This document shows, piece after piece, positions 1 through 9,290 of a stretch of 64,000 nucleotides of DNA. The stretch is from Bdellovibrio sp. ZAP7 (GTDB lineage Bacteria; Bdellovibrionota; Bdellovibrionia; Bdellovibrionales; Bdellovibrionaceae), in NCBI RefSeq assembly GCF_006874645.1, contig NZ_CP030082.1:248001-312000 (forward strand), given 5' to 3'. Below the pieces are notes generated by a model. It did not search any database and was not told where the DNA came from. It was given only the letters and a program-made list of their open reading frames with translations. Numbering within the stretch: position 1 is the stretch's first letter; every line of letters starts with the position of its first letter. The position numbers were made by a program, and so were the translations under genes.

Positions 1-628
1 TGGTTAAAGGAATCGCAAAGCTATGTTGCAACACCACGCCGACTAGTAACGTAAAGGCGCTTCCATACAGCATACCCCAAGTGTTTGAAACCACGACCGG
101 AACTGATTTCCGATAGGATTTCTGCGACAACATATTGCCCGCCGAAGCCGATAGGGTTGCGATCAGTCCAATGACCAAGCCCATGATGGTGCGCTCGTTG
201 GCATGTAAACCTAAAATCTCATTGATAAAGATTAAAATGATTCCCGCTCCACCAAGCAGGGATCCCGCAATCACTTTAGGAGTAATGGGTTTTTTAAAGA
301 ATAATCTCATGCCGATCATGTTGTATGGGACGATGACTGTAAAACAGATCGCAGCGATTCCTGAACTCACCATGGTTTCGGACCAATAAACCAGCATATA
401 GTTCACTGAGAACATAAAAATACCCATAGTCATGAACGTCAAATGATCCGATTTACTGTAAGTCAGTTTCTTCTTAGTTAGCAGGCAGTAACTGAGTAGC
501 AGAAATGCGCCTAAGGTGAAGCGCCAGAAAACGGAAGCAATAGGGGAAGCCGAATCCACCTGAAAAGTGATAACCAGCCAAGTAGAACCCCAGATAAGAG
601 TGCATATTGCATATAGAAGGAAATTCAT
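1..628 (-). CDS. EamA/DMT-family drug/metabolite exporter (partial, runs off left edge)
   Basis: The minus strand is open from an ATG at 628 to the window edge, giving about 209 residues of the N-terminal part. It begins MNFLLYAICTLIWGSTW, the usual first helix of EamA transporters, and continues with alternating hydrophobic helices (for example VSSGIAAICFTVIVPYN and VIAGSLLGGAGIILIFI). Such proteins have ten helices in two EamA repeats and export metabolites or drugs across the inner membrane. Here one repeat and the start of the second are visible. The substrate cannot be told. The gene diverges from the secreted protein at 746. Confidence 0.85.
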   Translation of the reverse strand, partial: MNFLLYAICTLIWGSTWLVITFQVDSASPIASVFWRFTLGAFLLLSYCLLTKKKLTYSKSDHLTFMTMGIFMFSVNYMLVYWSETMVSSGIAAICFTVIVPYNMIGMRLFFKKPITPKVIAGSLLGGAGIILIFINEILGLHANERTIMGLVIGLIATLSASAGNMLSQKSYRKSVPVVVSNTWGMLYGSAFTLLVGVVLQHSFAIPLT

Positions 629-699
629 GGAATCACAGTCGGTGAGGTCTCAGCTTAAGTCAAGAAATGGGACTTCCGGCCCCACCTTGTTGCGTATTC

Positions 700-727
700 T
701 TGCAACCATTAGTATTCTTCATATATT
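700..727 (+). promoter_or_regulatory. possible sigma70-like promoter for the 746 gene
   Basis: TTGCAA at 700-705 and TATATT at 722-727 are separated by 16 bases, matching the -35 and -10 consensus at 4 and 5 of 6 positions. Transcription would start near 733-735, leaving a leader of about a dozen bases before the GTG at 746. The call rests on motif match alone. Confidence 0.3.
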
Positions 728-745
728 GGCAAAGGACGGTGGGTA

Positions 746-1189
746 GTGAGTAAATTTGTTTTTGCATTCGTCACATTAATGGCTTTGATCGCGTCAGCGG
801 CTCCATTGAAAATGAAGACTGCTCCCTATAAAAAAGGCCCGGATTTTTATCGTGGCGTTGTGTATTTCCACTATGACATCAAAGGTAAAAAAGAGCGCGA
901 ATCTTTGCACATCCAACAAGACATCATCCGAGTGAATGCCGAACCGGTGCAGAAAAAGAATTGGAAAAAAGGCGAGCCTGCGATGAAGGTTCTGTTGAAG
1001 CTTGAAAAATCCACGACAGCGAAGTGCACAGCTGGAAGTTATTCTTTAAGGGTGGCAAAGGGTGAGCAAAAAAGTCAGGTTGAAAAAGGCTGCGTGGGAA
1101 CTCCACGATTCAAACAGCTACAGCAATCTTTTGCGATATTAAAAGGACTGGTTCCTAAGCAGTACGATAAAAACTTAAATCCGATTTAG
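746..1189 (+). CDS. small secreted protein of unknown function
   Basis: This 147-residue protein starts with GTG at 746, just after a purine-rich AAGGACGGTGGG stretch. It has a signal peptide (hydrophobic residues 4-18, cleavage likely after SASA near residue 18). The mature part is basic and contains two cysteines, in AKCTAG and EKGCVG, that could form a disulfide. I do not recognise the family. It ends at a strong bidirectional terminator shared with the convergent gene at 1246, so it is probably a single-gene transcript. Confidence 0.7.
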   Translation: MSKFVFAFVTLMALIASAAPLKMKTAPYKKGPDFYRGVVYFHYDIKGKKERESLHIQQDIIRVNAEPVQKKNWKKGEPAMKVLLKLEKSTTAKCTAGSYSLRVAKGEQKSQVEKGCVGTPRFKQLQQSFAILKGLVPKQYDKNLNPI

Positions 1190-1210
1190 TTAAATAGCTG
1201 AAAAAGAAAA

Positions 1211-1230
1211 AGCCCTGGTCTCCCAGGGCT
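1211..1230. terminator. bidirectional intrinsic terminator
   Basis: AGCCCTGG (1211-1218) pairs perfectly with CCAGGGCT (1223-1230) around a 4-base loop. A-rich sequence precedes the stem and a T run follows it, so it can end transcription from both convergent neighbours (genes ending at 1189 and 1246). Confidence 0.9.
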
Positions 1231-1245
1231 TTTTTATGACCGGGA

Positions 1246-1659
1246 CTAGTCTTCGTCCTCGTCGTCATAATCCTCATCATCGTCTTCGTCATCATCGTCG
1301 TCGTCTTCATCATCTTCGTCCTCATCTTCATCGTCGACATCGTCGCTCGATTCGATGCGAACCAACCAACCCTCTTCGTAAGGGTCTTCCATGATAAGAG
1401 ACGGATCGTCGATCACTGACGTGTTCACTTCGATAACAGTTCCATCAACTGGAGAATAAATATCCAAAGGACCGTCGCTGGTTTCGATAGATCCGATCAC
1501 AGTTTCAGTGTCCACTTCCTCTTGTTCAGCCGGAAGGTCCACAGTGCTGATAGATTCGAAATCCTCAAGTCCATCTTCGTTGATACCAATTGTGATCACG
1601 CCATCTTCTTGGCGGTACCACAAATAGCCCATATAATTTCTTACGTCATCTGATGCCAT
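1246..1659 (-). CDS. GcvH-like (lipoyl-fold) protein without the lipoyl lysine, with a polyacidic tail
   Basis: The 137-residue protein follows glnA by 22 bases and has its own ribosome site (CTGGAG). Residues 12-103 align by eye with glycine cleavage H protein: YLWYRQEDGVITIGI, then a VDLP block, then DIYSPVDGTVIEVN and DPYEEGWLVRI. In GcvH the lipoylated lysine lies four residues before the Asp of DIYSP; here that position is Asp62 and no lysine is nearby, so it should not carry lipoate. Residues 106-137 are almost all Asp and Glu. No gcvT or gcvP lies nearby. Position after glnB-glnA suggests a nitrogen-linked role. Fold is likely; function is unknown. Confidence 0.8.
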   Translation of the reverse strand: MASDDVRNYMGYLWYRQEDGVITIGINEDGLEDFESISTVDLPAEQEEVDTETVIGSIETSDGPLDIYSPVDGTVIEVNTSVIDDPSLIMEDPYEEGWLVRIESSDDVDDEDEDEDDEDDDDDDEDDDEDYDDEDED

Positions 1660-1681
1660 TTAATCTCCAGGAAAAAAACTA

Positions 1682-3097
1682 TTAACAATCGTAGTACAAG
1701 TGGAACTCGTAAGGAACTGGTCTTTGCTGTACTGGACGAACTTCTTTGTCGATTTTGTACTGCACCCAAGTTTCAATCAAGTCGTCGCTGAAAACATCGC
1801 CTTTTTTCAAGAAGCTGCAATTTTTCATCAAATTAGCCAGGGATTCTTCTAAAGTTCCTGGAACTGATGGGATCAAAGCGGCTTCTTGTGGTGGCAATCC
1901 ATAGATATCTTTATCCAGTGGGTCGCCTGGATTGATCTTATTAATGATACCATCTAAGCCAGCCATCAAAATAGCAGCCTCTGCCAAGTAAATGTTCGCA
2001 GTTGGATCTGGCGTACGGAACTCAATACGTTTTGCCTTAGGATTTGGACCAGAGTTTGGAATACGCATCGCCGCTGAACGGTTTTTAAAGCTGTAAGCCA
2101 ATTTCGTTGGAGCCTCAAAGCCCGGAACCAAACGTTTATAAGAGTTTGTCGTAGGATTGATGATACCACACAAAGCTGGAGCATGTTTCAACACGCCACC
2201 GATGTAGTGCAGCGCCATTTCAGACAAACCTGCGTATTTGTTGCCTGCAAAAAGATTTTTACCGTCTTTCCACAGAGACATGTGGATGTGCATACCAGAA
2301 CCGTTGTCGCCGAAGATTGGTTTTGGCATGAAAGTCGCTGTTTTTCCGTGGCGCATACAAACGTTTTTCACGATGTATTTGAACCACATCATTTTGTCGC
2401 CCATGTTCAAAGCTGTGTCGTATTGGAAATTGATTTCACATTGACCAGCGGAAGCTACTTCGTGGTGATGGCGTTCTACGCGCATGCCACAAAGTTCCAT
2501 CTCTGCGCAAATTTCAGAGCGGATATCTTGCAGGGTATCTGTTGGAAGGGCCGGGAAATATCCTTCTTTAGAGCGGATTTTGTATCCAAGATTGCCGCCG
2601 CCTTCATCGCGACCTGTGTTCCATACAGCTTCATTACTGTCGACTGTATAGAATGCAGAGTTCGAAGTTTGTTCAAAGCGTACATCATCAAAGATAAAGA
2701 ATTCAGCTTCAGGTCCGAAGTAAGCTGTGTCAGCAATGCCTGTTGACTGCATGTAGGCGATTGCTTTTTTAACGATCTGACGTGGGTCACGATCATATGG
2801 TTGAAGAGTCTCTGGCAAGCAAACATCGCAAATCAATGACAACGTCGGCATTTCCATAAACGGATCCATCATCGCTGTTTTAGCATCAGGTCTGATAATC
2901 ATGTCAGACTCTTCGATGCCCTTCCAGCCACGAATCGAGCTTCCGTCAAAGCCAAATCCATTTTCAAAAGATTCTTCTTCAAGCTGGTGAAGAGGAATTG
3001 TTAAATGTTGCCAAGTTCCGATCATGTCACAGAACTTGAGATCTACCATCTTCGCGCCTTTTTCGTGGGCGAATTTTAAAGCTTCCTTCGCAGTCAT
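1682..3097 (-). CDS. glnA: glutamine synthetase type I
   Basis: This 471-residue enzyme makes glutamine from glutamate, ammonia and ATP in the cytoplasm. The start is ATG 3097 ([10 protein letters not shown]), preceded by AGGGAGA; an in-frame ATG 18 bases upstream has no such site. Visible signatures are the FDGSSIRGW loop, the metal-binding GPEAEFFIF, the [15 protein letters not shown] block and [13 protein letters not shown]. Tyr399 in DIYGLPPQE matches the adenylylated tyrosine of GSI-beta enzymes, so control by GlnE is likely. Length is typical (about 470). It lies between glnB and the GcvH-like gene, with an attenuator-like hairpin upstream. Confidence 0.98.
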   Translation of the reverse strand: MTAKEALKFAHEKGAKMVDLKFCDMIGTWQHLTIPLHQLEEESFENGFGFDGSSIRGWKGIEESDMIIRPDAKTAMMDPFMEMPTLSLICDVCLPETLQPYDRDPRQIVKKAIAYMQSTGIADTAYFGPEAEFFIFDDVRFEQTSNSAFYTVDSNEAVWNTGRDEGGGNLGYKIRSKEGYFPALPTDTLQDIRSEICAEMELCGMRVERHHHEVASAGQCEINFQYDTALNMGDKMMWFKYIVKNVCMRHGKTATFMPKPIFGDNGSGMHIHMSLWKDGKNLFAGNKYAGLSEMALHYIGGVLKHAPALCGIINPTTNSYKRLVPGFEAPTKLAYSFKNRSAAMRIPNSGPNPKAKRIEFRTPDPTANIYLAEAAILMAGLDGIINKINPGDPLDKDIYGLPPQEAALIPSVPGTLEESLANLMKNCSFLKKGDVFSDDLIETWVQYKIDKEVRPVQQRPVPYEFHLYYDC

Positions 3098-3132
3098 TTT
3101 GCGTCTCCCTTGCAAAAATCAAAAATCAAAAC

Positions 3133-3160
3133 AAAAAAATAGCCGTAGTGTTTGCTATGG

Positions 3161-3163
<3 letters not shown>
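3133..3163 (-). terminator. attenuator-like hairpin between glnB and glnA
   Basis: Read on the minus strand, TAGCCATAG (3163-3155) pairs with CTACGGCTA (3148-3140) with one mismatch and a 6-base loop, and seven T residues follow (3139-3133). The glnB stop codon is the first three bases of the stem. It looks like a partial intrinsic terminator that would let glnB be transcribed in excess of glnA. Confidence 0.6.
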
Positions 3164-3514
<351 letters not shown>

Positions 3515-3613
3515 CTAAAGATGTCTAATTTCGTTGAAACCAAGAATAACAAAGGGTTGGAAGAATGCAAAAAGGACTCAAGCAATTTTATAATTTTAAT
3601 TTTCTAATAACGC

Positions 3614-3630
3614 GAAACGGTAAGCGTTTC
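3614..3630. repeat. short inverted repeat upstream of glnB
   Basis: GAAACG (3614-3619) and CGTTTC (3625-3630) form a 6-bp dyad with a 5-base spacer, in the intergenic region between the divergent genes glnB and 3737. It could be an operator. The rest of this intergenic region (3500-3736) shows nothing else I can name. Confidence 0.3.
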
Positions 3631-3736
3631 TAGGTTGAGCACTCTAGTTGTTTTTGGTACACAGCCCGTCCGCGTGTAGTTTTACTAGGCGCGTTCGGGA
3701 TCGGAAAATCACTATTGTTGTCAGACCGGGGGGATT

Positions 3737-4339
3737 ATGACTGCAACACGTTTTTTCGTATATGGATCATTGACCGAGGGGATGGTTCATTACTCAAAAA
3801 TTCAGAACTTCGTGGAATCATTAAGCTTTGCCAGAATCAAGGCAACAGCATATCGACTAAAAGTTGGCTTCCCAGCACTGGTTAAAGGTGGCTCGGATCT
3901 GGTGCCGGGTCAGTTAGTGGAGTTAAAAGCCTCCGATTTGCTAATCAGTTTGTTAGACGAATTTTATGGTTTTAACAGATTGGATTCGGACAAGAGCCTT
4001 TACTCCAGAGAAGAAGTCGACGTGTACATCGAAGGCTCTTCTGAGCCGGTGAAGGCTTGGACCTATTTTTTAAATCCGCTTAAGCTTCCAGTAAATGCCT
4101 CGGTTATTGTTGGTGGTGACTGGAAAAAATCAATCGAAGATCAACCTTTGATGACATCTAAGTTGACTGAAAAACAAGCAACTTATATTCAACGCTTGGG
4201 TCGTTCTTCAGGTCGGGAGATCGTACCTATTGATTTGACGCTTTATCGAGAGCTGATGAACCTGGAGTTGATCGTCGATAAGGGTCGCAGATTGGCTCTA
4301 TCTAAATTGGGCCAAGAGGTATTTAAACATCTTGGATAA
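3737..4339 (+). CDS. gamma-glutamylcyclotransferase-like protein with C-terminal winged-helix-like extension
   Basis: Residues 5-115 look like the GGCT/AIG2 fold: the FVYGSLTEGM substrate loop opens the protein and LLDEFYGF supplies a candidate catalytic acid. Members split gamma-glutamyl amines or dipeptides to 5-oxoproline. The family is usually 110-150 residues; this one has 200, and residues 165-200 (a YRELMNLELI helix, RRLALSKLG turn, EVFKHLG helix) resemble the second half of a winged-helix domain. The downstream gene trmL overlaps it by 8 bases, so the two are translationally coupled. Confidence 0.7.
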   Translation: MTATRFFVYGSLTEGMVHYSKIQNFVESLSFARIKATAYRLKVGFPALVKGGSDLVPGQLVELKASDLLISLLDEFYGFNRLDSDKSLYSREEVDVYIEGSSEPVKAWTYFLNPLKLPVNASVIVGGDWKKSIEDQPLMTSKLTEKQATYIQRLGRSSGREIVPIDLTLYRELMNLELIVDKGRRLALSKLGQEVFKHLG

Positions 4340-4808
4340 TTCGAACAAAATCTTCCGCATCGTTTTGATTGAGCCTGAAATTCCGCAAAATACAGGAAAT
4401 ATCGGGCGCACATGTGTAGCTACGAACTGTGAGTTGCATATCGTGGGGAAGATGGGATTTGAAATCAATGATACCAATGTAAAGCGCGCGGGGCTGGATT
4501 ACTGGCCTCATCTAACGTGGCATCATCATGCGACGTTTGAAGACTGGTGGAAACTGGTTGAAGACCCTTCGCGTGCCTGGTTCTTTACAACAAAAACAAA
4601 ACGCACTTATTTTGAACCGAAATTCCAATCGGGCGACTGGTTGGTGTTCGGTAAAGAAACAAAAGGATTGGATCCAGATCTTTTGGCGAAATTTCCATCG
4701 CAAACTGTGACTATTCCGATGATCGGTGAAGGTTCCCGCAGTTTGAATCTAGCAACCAGCGTTGCGATTGCCGCTTATGAAGGCGTCAGACAAATCAAGT
4801 ACACGTAA
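4332..4808 (+). CDS. trmL: tRNA (cytidine/uridine-34 2'-O)-methyltransferase
   Basis: This 158-residue SPOUT methyltransferase modifies the wobble base of tRNA-Leu isoacceptors. Features seen are IVLIEPEIPQNTGNIGRTC at the N-terminus, LHIVGKMGFE, LVFGKETKGLD (SAM knot) and the terminal IPMIGEGSRSLNLATSVAIA, all hallmarks of the TrmL/CspR group. The start is TTG at 4332, overlapping the stop of the upstream gene; no better in-frame start exists before the conserved block. Length equals that of E. coli TrmL. Confidence 0.95.
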   Translation: MDNSNKIFRIVLIEPEIPQNTGNIGRTCVATNCELHIVGKMGFEINDTNVKRAGLDYWPHLTWHHHATFEDWWKLVEDPSRAWFFTTKTKRTYFEPKFQSGDWLVFGKETKGLDPDLLAKFPSQTVTIPMIGEGSRSLNLATSVAIAAYEGVRQIKYT

Positions 4809-5000
4809 TTCGTTAACACAAACATCTGCAAATTCTGGAAAATCAGGATGAATTTTTGTTGGATGTCCATCTACCAAAAATCGAAATTCGTGGGAGTACT
4901 TACTTAGATCGCCGAGCCAGTTAGTGAAGCGAGATTGGTTCGGCGGTCGCGCAATATGGTCATTAAAATCCATTAACGCAAGTAAGGTGATATCACTTTT
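4749..5000 (-). pseudogene. possible gene remnant or small protein convergent with trmL
   Basis: A minus-strand frame is open from a stop near 5010 to the stop at 4749. The ATG at 4973 would give 74 residues, including NWLGDLSKYSHEFRFLVDG, which reads like genuine protein. The protein-like text continues upstream of that ATG (ITLLALMDFNDH) without a start codon or ribosome site, which suggests a truncated copy of a longer gene. The last 60 bases lie antisense to the trmL end. I do not recognise the family. Confidence 0.3.
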
Positions 5001-5009
5001 TTCGATTTA

Positions 5010-5145
5010 TTTTTCGCTCTATTACACCTGTGTTGGCCCTAAGTCCGGGTTTACGAATTTCCTAGTGATCTCGCGTCAATGACGCACCAATAAAAAGCCC
5101 CTGTGCCTTGCAGCTCGCATCTGTTTCGAGCTATCCTTAGCCACT
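5010..5145. other. secA upstream region
   Basis: The 136 bases before secA carry no convincing ORF on either strand. There is no clear Shine-Dalgarno just before the secA ATG (the sequence reads ATCCTTAGCCACT). I see no recognisable riboswitch or SecM-like arrest peptide. Confidence 0.4.
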
Positions 5146-7821
5146 ATGGTAACGCAAATACTTACAAAAATATTCGGAACAAAACACGACCGTGAAATGA
5201 AAAAGATTCAACCGATGGTTGATCGTATCAATGCCTTGGAACCAAAGATGAAGGCGCTCACGGATGAACAACTTAAAGCGAAAACTCCTGAGTTCCAGGA
5301 ACGTTTGAAAAAAGGCGAGACAGTTAACGACATCTTGCCGGAAGCATTTGCTGTTTGCCGTGAAGCTTCGATTCGTGTTTTGGGCATGCGCCATTACGAC
5401 GTTCAGTTAATCGGTGGTATCGTTCTTAACAGCGGTAAGATCGCCGAGATGAGAACGGGTGAAGGTAAAACCCTTGTGGCAACTTTGCCTGTTTACTTGA
5501 ATGCACTTACTGGTAAGGGTGTTCACGTTGTGACGGTGAATGATTACCTGGTCCGTCGTGACTCCGAACACATGGGGCGTTTGTACGGCTGGTTAGGTCT
5601 TACAACGGGTATCATCGTTCATGGTTTGAACGATCAACAGCGTAAAGAGATGTACGGTTGCGATATCACTTATTGCACGAACAACGAACTGGGTTTCGAC
5701 TATCTTCGTGACAATATGAAGTTTGATTTGGCTGATTACGTTCAACGTGGTCACAACTATGCGATCGTGGATGAGTGTGACTCTATCTTGGTCGACGAAG
5801 CGCGTACGCCGTTGATTATTTCCGGTCCTGCGGAAGCCTCTACTGAAAAATACCAAATCGTAAACTCCATCATCCCTCACTTGAAGCGCGATCTTCACTT
5901 CACTATGGAAGAGAAATCGAAAACGGCTTCATTGACTGAAGAGGGAAATGCGAAAGTTGAAGAGTTGTTGGGCGTGGGGAATCTTTACGATCCACAAAAC
6001 ATCGAACTTCTTCACCACGTTTACCAAGGTTTGAAAGCTCACTACCTGTACCGTCTTGACGTTGAATACATGATCAAAGATGGCGAAATCGTGATCGTGG
6101 ATGAGTTCACGGGTCGTTTGATGCCGGGTCGTCGTTGGTCTGATGGTCTTCACCAAGCTATCGAAGCTAAAGAAGGCGTTGAAGTTAAATCTGAAAACCA
6201 AACTTTGGCGACTATCACATTCCAAAACTATTTCCGTATGTACGATAAACTTTCGGGTATGACGGGTACGGCAGATACAGAAGCGGTTGAGTTCAAAAAG
6301 ATTTACAATCTTGATGTAAATGTGATTCCGACAAATAAACCAATCACTCGTAAAGACGAAGAGGACGTGGTTTATAAATCTGAAAAGGCCAAATACAAAG
6401 CGATCACAGCAGATATCAAAGAGCGCACTCAAAAAGGTCAACCCATCCTGGTGGGTACGGCTTCTATTGAAAAATCTGAGGCTTTGAGCCGTTTCCTTCG
6501 TAACGAAGGTATCAAACACGAAGTCTTGAATGCGAAACATCACGAACGTGAAGCAGAAATCATCGCTCAAGCAGGCCGTAAAGGTTCTGTGACGATCGCT
6601 ACCAATATGGCGGGTCGTGGTACTGACATCATGCTGGGTGGTAATGCGGATATGTTGGCGAAAGCTGCAGTCGGCAATGATGATTCTCCAGAGTACATTG
6701 AGGCTTTGGCGAAAGTTAAAGGCCAAGTTGAAAAAGAACGTGAAGAAGTTCGTCAATTGGGCGGTTTATACATCATCGGTACCGAACGCCACGAATCTCG
6801 TCGTATCGATAATCAGCTACGTGGTCGTTCTGGTCGTCAAGGTGACCCGGGTGAATCTCGCTTCTATCTTTCACTGGAAGATAATTTGATGAGAATCTTC
6901 AATGGTGAACGTATCCAAAAAATTATGGAAATGTTGAACATTCCTGAAGATGAACCAATCACAGCGAAAATGGTGACGAACGCGGTTGAGGGTGCTCAAC
7001 GTAAAGTGGAAGGTCACCAATTCGATATCCGTAAAAACTTGATGGATTACGACACGGTTATGAATAACCAACGTAATGCTATCTATGGAATGCGCCGTAA
7101 CCTTCTTGAAGGTAAAGATGTTGAGCGTTCTGTTTTGGATATGTTGGGCGATGTGGTTTCAAACATCCTTGATACTTACGTCCCAGAAGACGGCAAAAAG
7201 GAAGAGTTCAACGTTGAAGGTTTGAACAATTCTTTGGCGCAAACATTCGGTTTCAAAATCGATGTCAGCGGACAAGCTGTAAACTCTGAAATGATCATCG
7301 ATCAAGTTCGTGCCGGTGTAAAAGCGGTTTATGATCGTCAAAAAGAATCCATGGGACCTTTCCTTGAACAAGTTCAAAAAATGATTCTGCTTCAATCTAT
7401 CGATCATCACTGGAAAATGCATTTAGCGGTCATCGATAAACTTAAAGAAGGTATCGGTTTGCGCGGTTACGCTCAAAAAGATCCTTTGATTGAGTATAAA
7501 AAAGAAGCTTTCTTGGCATTCGAGACTTTGAACAACACGATCAAGTCCGATGCTATTGAAAAAATCATGCGCGTTCAGTTGGTGCCTCAACAATCTGAAG
7601 AAGAGATGTTGGAAAGCCTGCGCCCTGAAGAATCTGACCTGGATGAATTGGATTATTCTTCCCCGTCTGAAGCTGATATTGGACATTCTTTACCTGAAGT
7701 GGGCGGTTCTGAAGAGCCAAAACGCAATAAGATGACTTTCCAAAGCGGACCAGTGGATGACCGTCCGATGAACCGTGAAGAGCGTCGTCGTTTGGAAAAA
7801 CAAGGCAAAGGGAAAAAATAA
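5146..7821 (+). CDS. secA: preprotein translocase ATPase SecA
   Basis: This 891-residue motor drives unfolded preproteins through SecYEG. Seen in order: Walker A GEGKT (about 105-109) and [20 protein letters not shown] (Walker B near 209) in NBD1; the preprotein crosslinking domain; [14 protein letters not shown]2 with [14 protein letters not shown] and [13 protein letters not shown]; then the helical scaffold with [10 protein letters not shown]. The protein ends in a basic [16 protein letters not shown] tail and lacks the C-terminal CxCxSGxxxKxCHG zinc motif that binds SecB in many SecAs. The next gene starts on the base after the stop codon. Confidence 0.99.
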   Translation: MVTQILTKIFGTKHDREMKKIQPMVDRINALEPKMKALTDEQLKAKTPEFQERLKKGETVNDILPEAFAVCREASIRVLGMRHYDVQLIGGIVLNSGKIAEMRTGEGKTLVATLPVYLNALTGKGVHVVTVNDYLVRRDSEHMGRLYGWLGLTTGIIVHGLNDQQRKEMYGCDITYCTNNELGFDYLRDNMKFDLADYVQRGHNYAIVDECDSILVDEARTPLIISGPAEASTEKYQIVNSIIPHLKRDLHFTMEEKSKTASLTEEGNAKVEELLGVGNLYDPQNIELLHHVYQGLKAHYLYRLDVEYMIKDGEIVIVDEFTGRLMPGRRWSDGLHQAIEAKEGVEVKSENQTLATITFQNYFRMYDKLSGMTGTADTEAVEFKKIYNLDVNVIPTNKPITRKDEEDVVYKSEKAKYKAITADIKERTQKGQPILVGTASIEKSEALSRFLRNEGIKHEVLNAKHHEREAEIIAQAGRKGSVTIATNMAGRGTDIMLGGNADMLAKAAVGNDDSPEYIEALAKVKGQVEKEREEVRQLGGLYIIGTERHESRRIDNQLRGRSGRQGDPGESRFYLSLEDNLMRIFNGERIQKIMEMLNIPEDEPITAKMVTNAVEGAQRKVEGHQFDIRKNLMDYDTVMNNQRNAIYGMRRNLLEGKDVERSVLDMLGDVVSNILDTYVPEDGKKEEFNVEGLNNSLAQTFGFKIDVSGQAVNSEMIIDQVRAGVKAVYDRQKESMGPFLEQVQKMILLQSIDHHWKMHLAVIDKLKEGIGLRGYAQKDPLIEYKKEAFLAFETLNNTIKSDAIEKIMRVQLVPQQSEEEMLESLRPEESDLDELDYSSPSEADIGHSLPEVGGSEEPKRNKMTFQSGPVDDRPMNREERRRLEKQGKGKK

Positions 7822-8601
7822 TTGATCCAATGCCCGAACTGCCAACAGCCAGTAGAGATTCTGGATAAACACATTGGGGCGCTGTTTACGTGTCCCCATT
7901 GTGCGGCGGTTTTCTTTGTCAATTACGATGGCCAACCGGAAATGGCGGCTCACGAAGCCGAACCGGAAACAGCGGAGCAAAACGACAACGCATTTGTTCC
8001 GCCGATCTCTGAAACTCATTACGGCACTCCTGCCGTTGAAGATTACGCTCCAACACAAGAACAATACCTTGAACCCACGGAAGATCCCCAATTTCAACAA
8101 CCTGGGGATTCCTTTGGGGAGTACAATGCAGATCAAGCTGGCGGGGGTTTTAATGAAACTCCGTTGACGGAGCAGTATTCCGAGGAGCTTTCTGAGGCGG
8201 CGACGGAATCTGAGCCTGCTTACGAGATGAATTCTTCGGAAAATTTTGATTATTCAGAAAATCTGAATCAACCTATTGAACCTATTATTGATAACAAAAC
8301 TTCAGATGATGCGAATTTCGCTGACGTGATTGATTTTGCCAATGCGAACACCACTGCAGGAAACTTCTCCTATGCGGTGATTATCGAAGGGATCGATAGC
8401 AGCCAATTGGTGTATCAGCTCAAAGAGGCGATGACAGACTCCAAATTCGGCTGGGATGTGAGCGAGCTTTTAACTCATATCGGCGGTGGACGATTGGTGG
8501 TCAAAGGACTCAGTCCAGCTAAAGCTTCTGTCTTTATCAACCGAATTAAATATCTGCCGTTTAAGGTTTCCTGGAGGCAAGATGTACTCTCTGGTTCTTA
8601 G
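7822..8601 (+). CDS. zinc-ribbon protein coupled to secA
   Basis: The 259-residue protein begins with TTG immediately after the secA stop. Cys4, Cys7, Cys24 and Cys27 (CPNC and CPHC) form an MJ0042-type zinc ribbon. Residues about 45-165 are acidic and low-complexity, rich in Glu, Pro, Asn and Thr, so probably disordered. A C-terminal domain of about 80 residues (FSYAVIIEGIDSSQLVY to the end) looks folded, with an alpha/beta pattern. It overlaps the next gene by 20 bases. A role linked to secretion is only inferred from its position after a SecA that lacks its own zinc motif. Confidence 0.75.
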   Translation: MIQCPNCQQPVEILDKHIGALFTCPHCAAVFFVNYDGQPEMAAHEAEPETAEQNDNAFVPPISETHYGTPAVEDYAPTQEQYLEPTEDPQFQQPGDSFGEYNADQAGGGFNETPLTEQYSEELSEAATESEPAYEMNSSENFDYSENLNQPIEPIIDNKTSDDANFADVIDFANANTTAGNFSYAVIIEGIDSSQLVYQLKEAMTDSKFGWDVSELLTHIGGGRLVVKGLSPAKASVFINRIKYLPFKVSWRQDVLSGS

Positions 8602-9211
8602 ATCCCTGCTTGTTTTAGTCACCGTGATGTCTGTCGCCATGGCCGCGTTTGCCAACGAGGGCGGCGGTGGTCATGGGGGCGGAGAAGAAAAGAAAGCCGA
8701 AGGCGGCGAGGGCGCTAAGGAAGAAAAAGCTGAGCCTAAATCCGCTGAAGAAAGCTATGATAAGGTTGCGGCGAAAGTGGCCGCCTTGGAAGCCAAAATC
8801 CATTCTGGTCAGGAAGAAATCGAAAAGCTGATCGAAGAAAAGGCGCACGCTAAAGATCCCGCGCAAATCAATGAAATCGTAAAACAAATGCTGACCTTGC
8901 ACAAAGAACTGCAAAAAAACGTGCAGGAATATGATCAGGTCCGTGGTTTGATGAAGTACCGTTATCCTGAAAAAGGTCTTACAACCAAGCGTGAATACGA
9001 ACGTATCGAAGTCAAATCGCTGGATGATATGGAATCCGCGATGAGTCTTTCCTCGTCGGTAAAACGCACGATGAAGAAAGTTCGTAAGCAATACGATACT
9101 CCAGAACAGGCTAAGGCCCGTGTCGAGGCGGAAGCCAAGAGACACGGTGAAGATTCTAAAAAGATTAAGAAGCAGCCGGAATTGACTGAGCCAGTGATTC
9201 TTAAGAAATAG
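8582..9211 (+). CDS. secreted coiled-coil protein of unknown function
   Basis: Start ATG 8582 is preceded by CTGGAGG inside the end of the upstream gene, giving 209 residues. A signal peptide (residues 1-24, ending AAFAN) is followed by a Gly/His stretch (EGGGGHGGGEE), then a Lys/Glu-rich segment of about 90 residues with heptad character (KVAALEAKIHSGQEEIEKL), and a basic C-terminus. It is likely periplasmic. I do not recognise a family. It forms a run with secA and the zinc-ribbon gene. Confidence 0.7.
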   Translation: MYSLVLRSLLVLVTVMSVAMAAFANEGGGGHGGGEEKKAEGGEGAKEEKAEPKSAEESYDKVAAKVAALEAKIHSGQEEIEKLIEEKAHAKDPAQINEIVKQMLTLHKELQKNVQEYDQVRGLMKYRYPEKGLTTKREYERIEVKSLDDMESAMSLSSSVKRTMKKVRKQYDTPEQAKARVEAEAKRHGEDSKKIKKQPELTEPVILKK

Positions 9212-9290
9212 TGTCTCAAATCGGGACGGCCGTGGCGCCAGCCTTTCGATCCCAAGCTGGAACTGATATCTTAAAGGTGTGGGGGAAATC

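Noticed and set aside
1155-1340. Repeated CGTCGTC/ATCATC low-complexity DNA, and a plus/minus frame through it
   Set aside because: It is the codon run for the acidic Asp/Glu tail of the GcvH-like protein, not a tandem repeat element or a separate gene.
2183-2746. 187-codon plus-strand frame inside glnA
   Set aside because: Fully antisense to a certain gene, no domain pattern.
5929-6756. 275-codon open frame antisense to secA
   Set aside because: It lies wholly inside secA on the other strand, has the Phe/His/Arg-rich composition of an antisense shadow and no ribosome site.
9212-9290. GC-rich stretch before the BamE-like gene as terminator
   Set aside because: Only short imperfect pairing (GGCCGTGGCGCC) and no T run.
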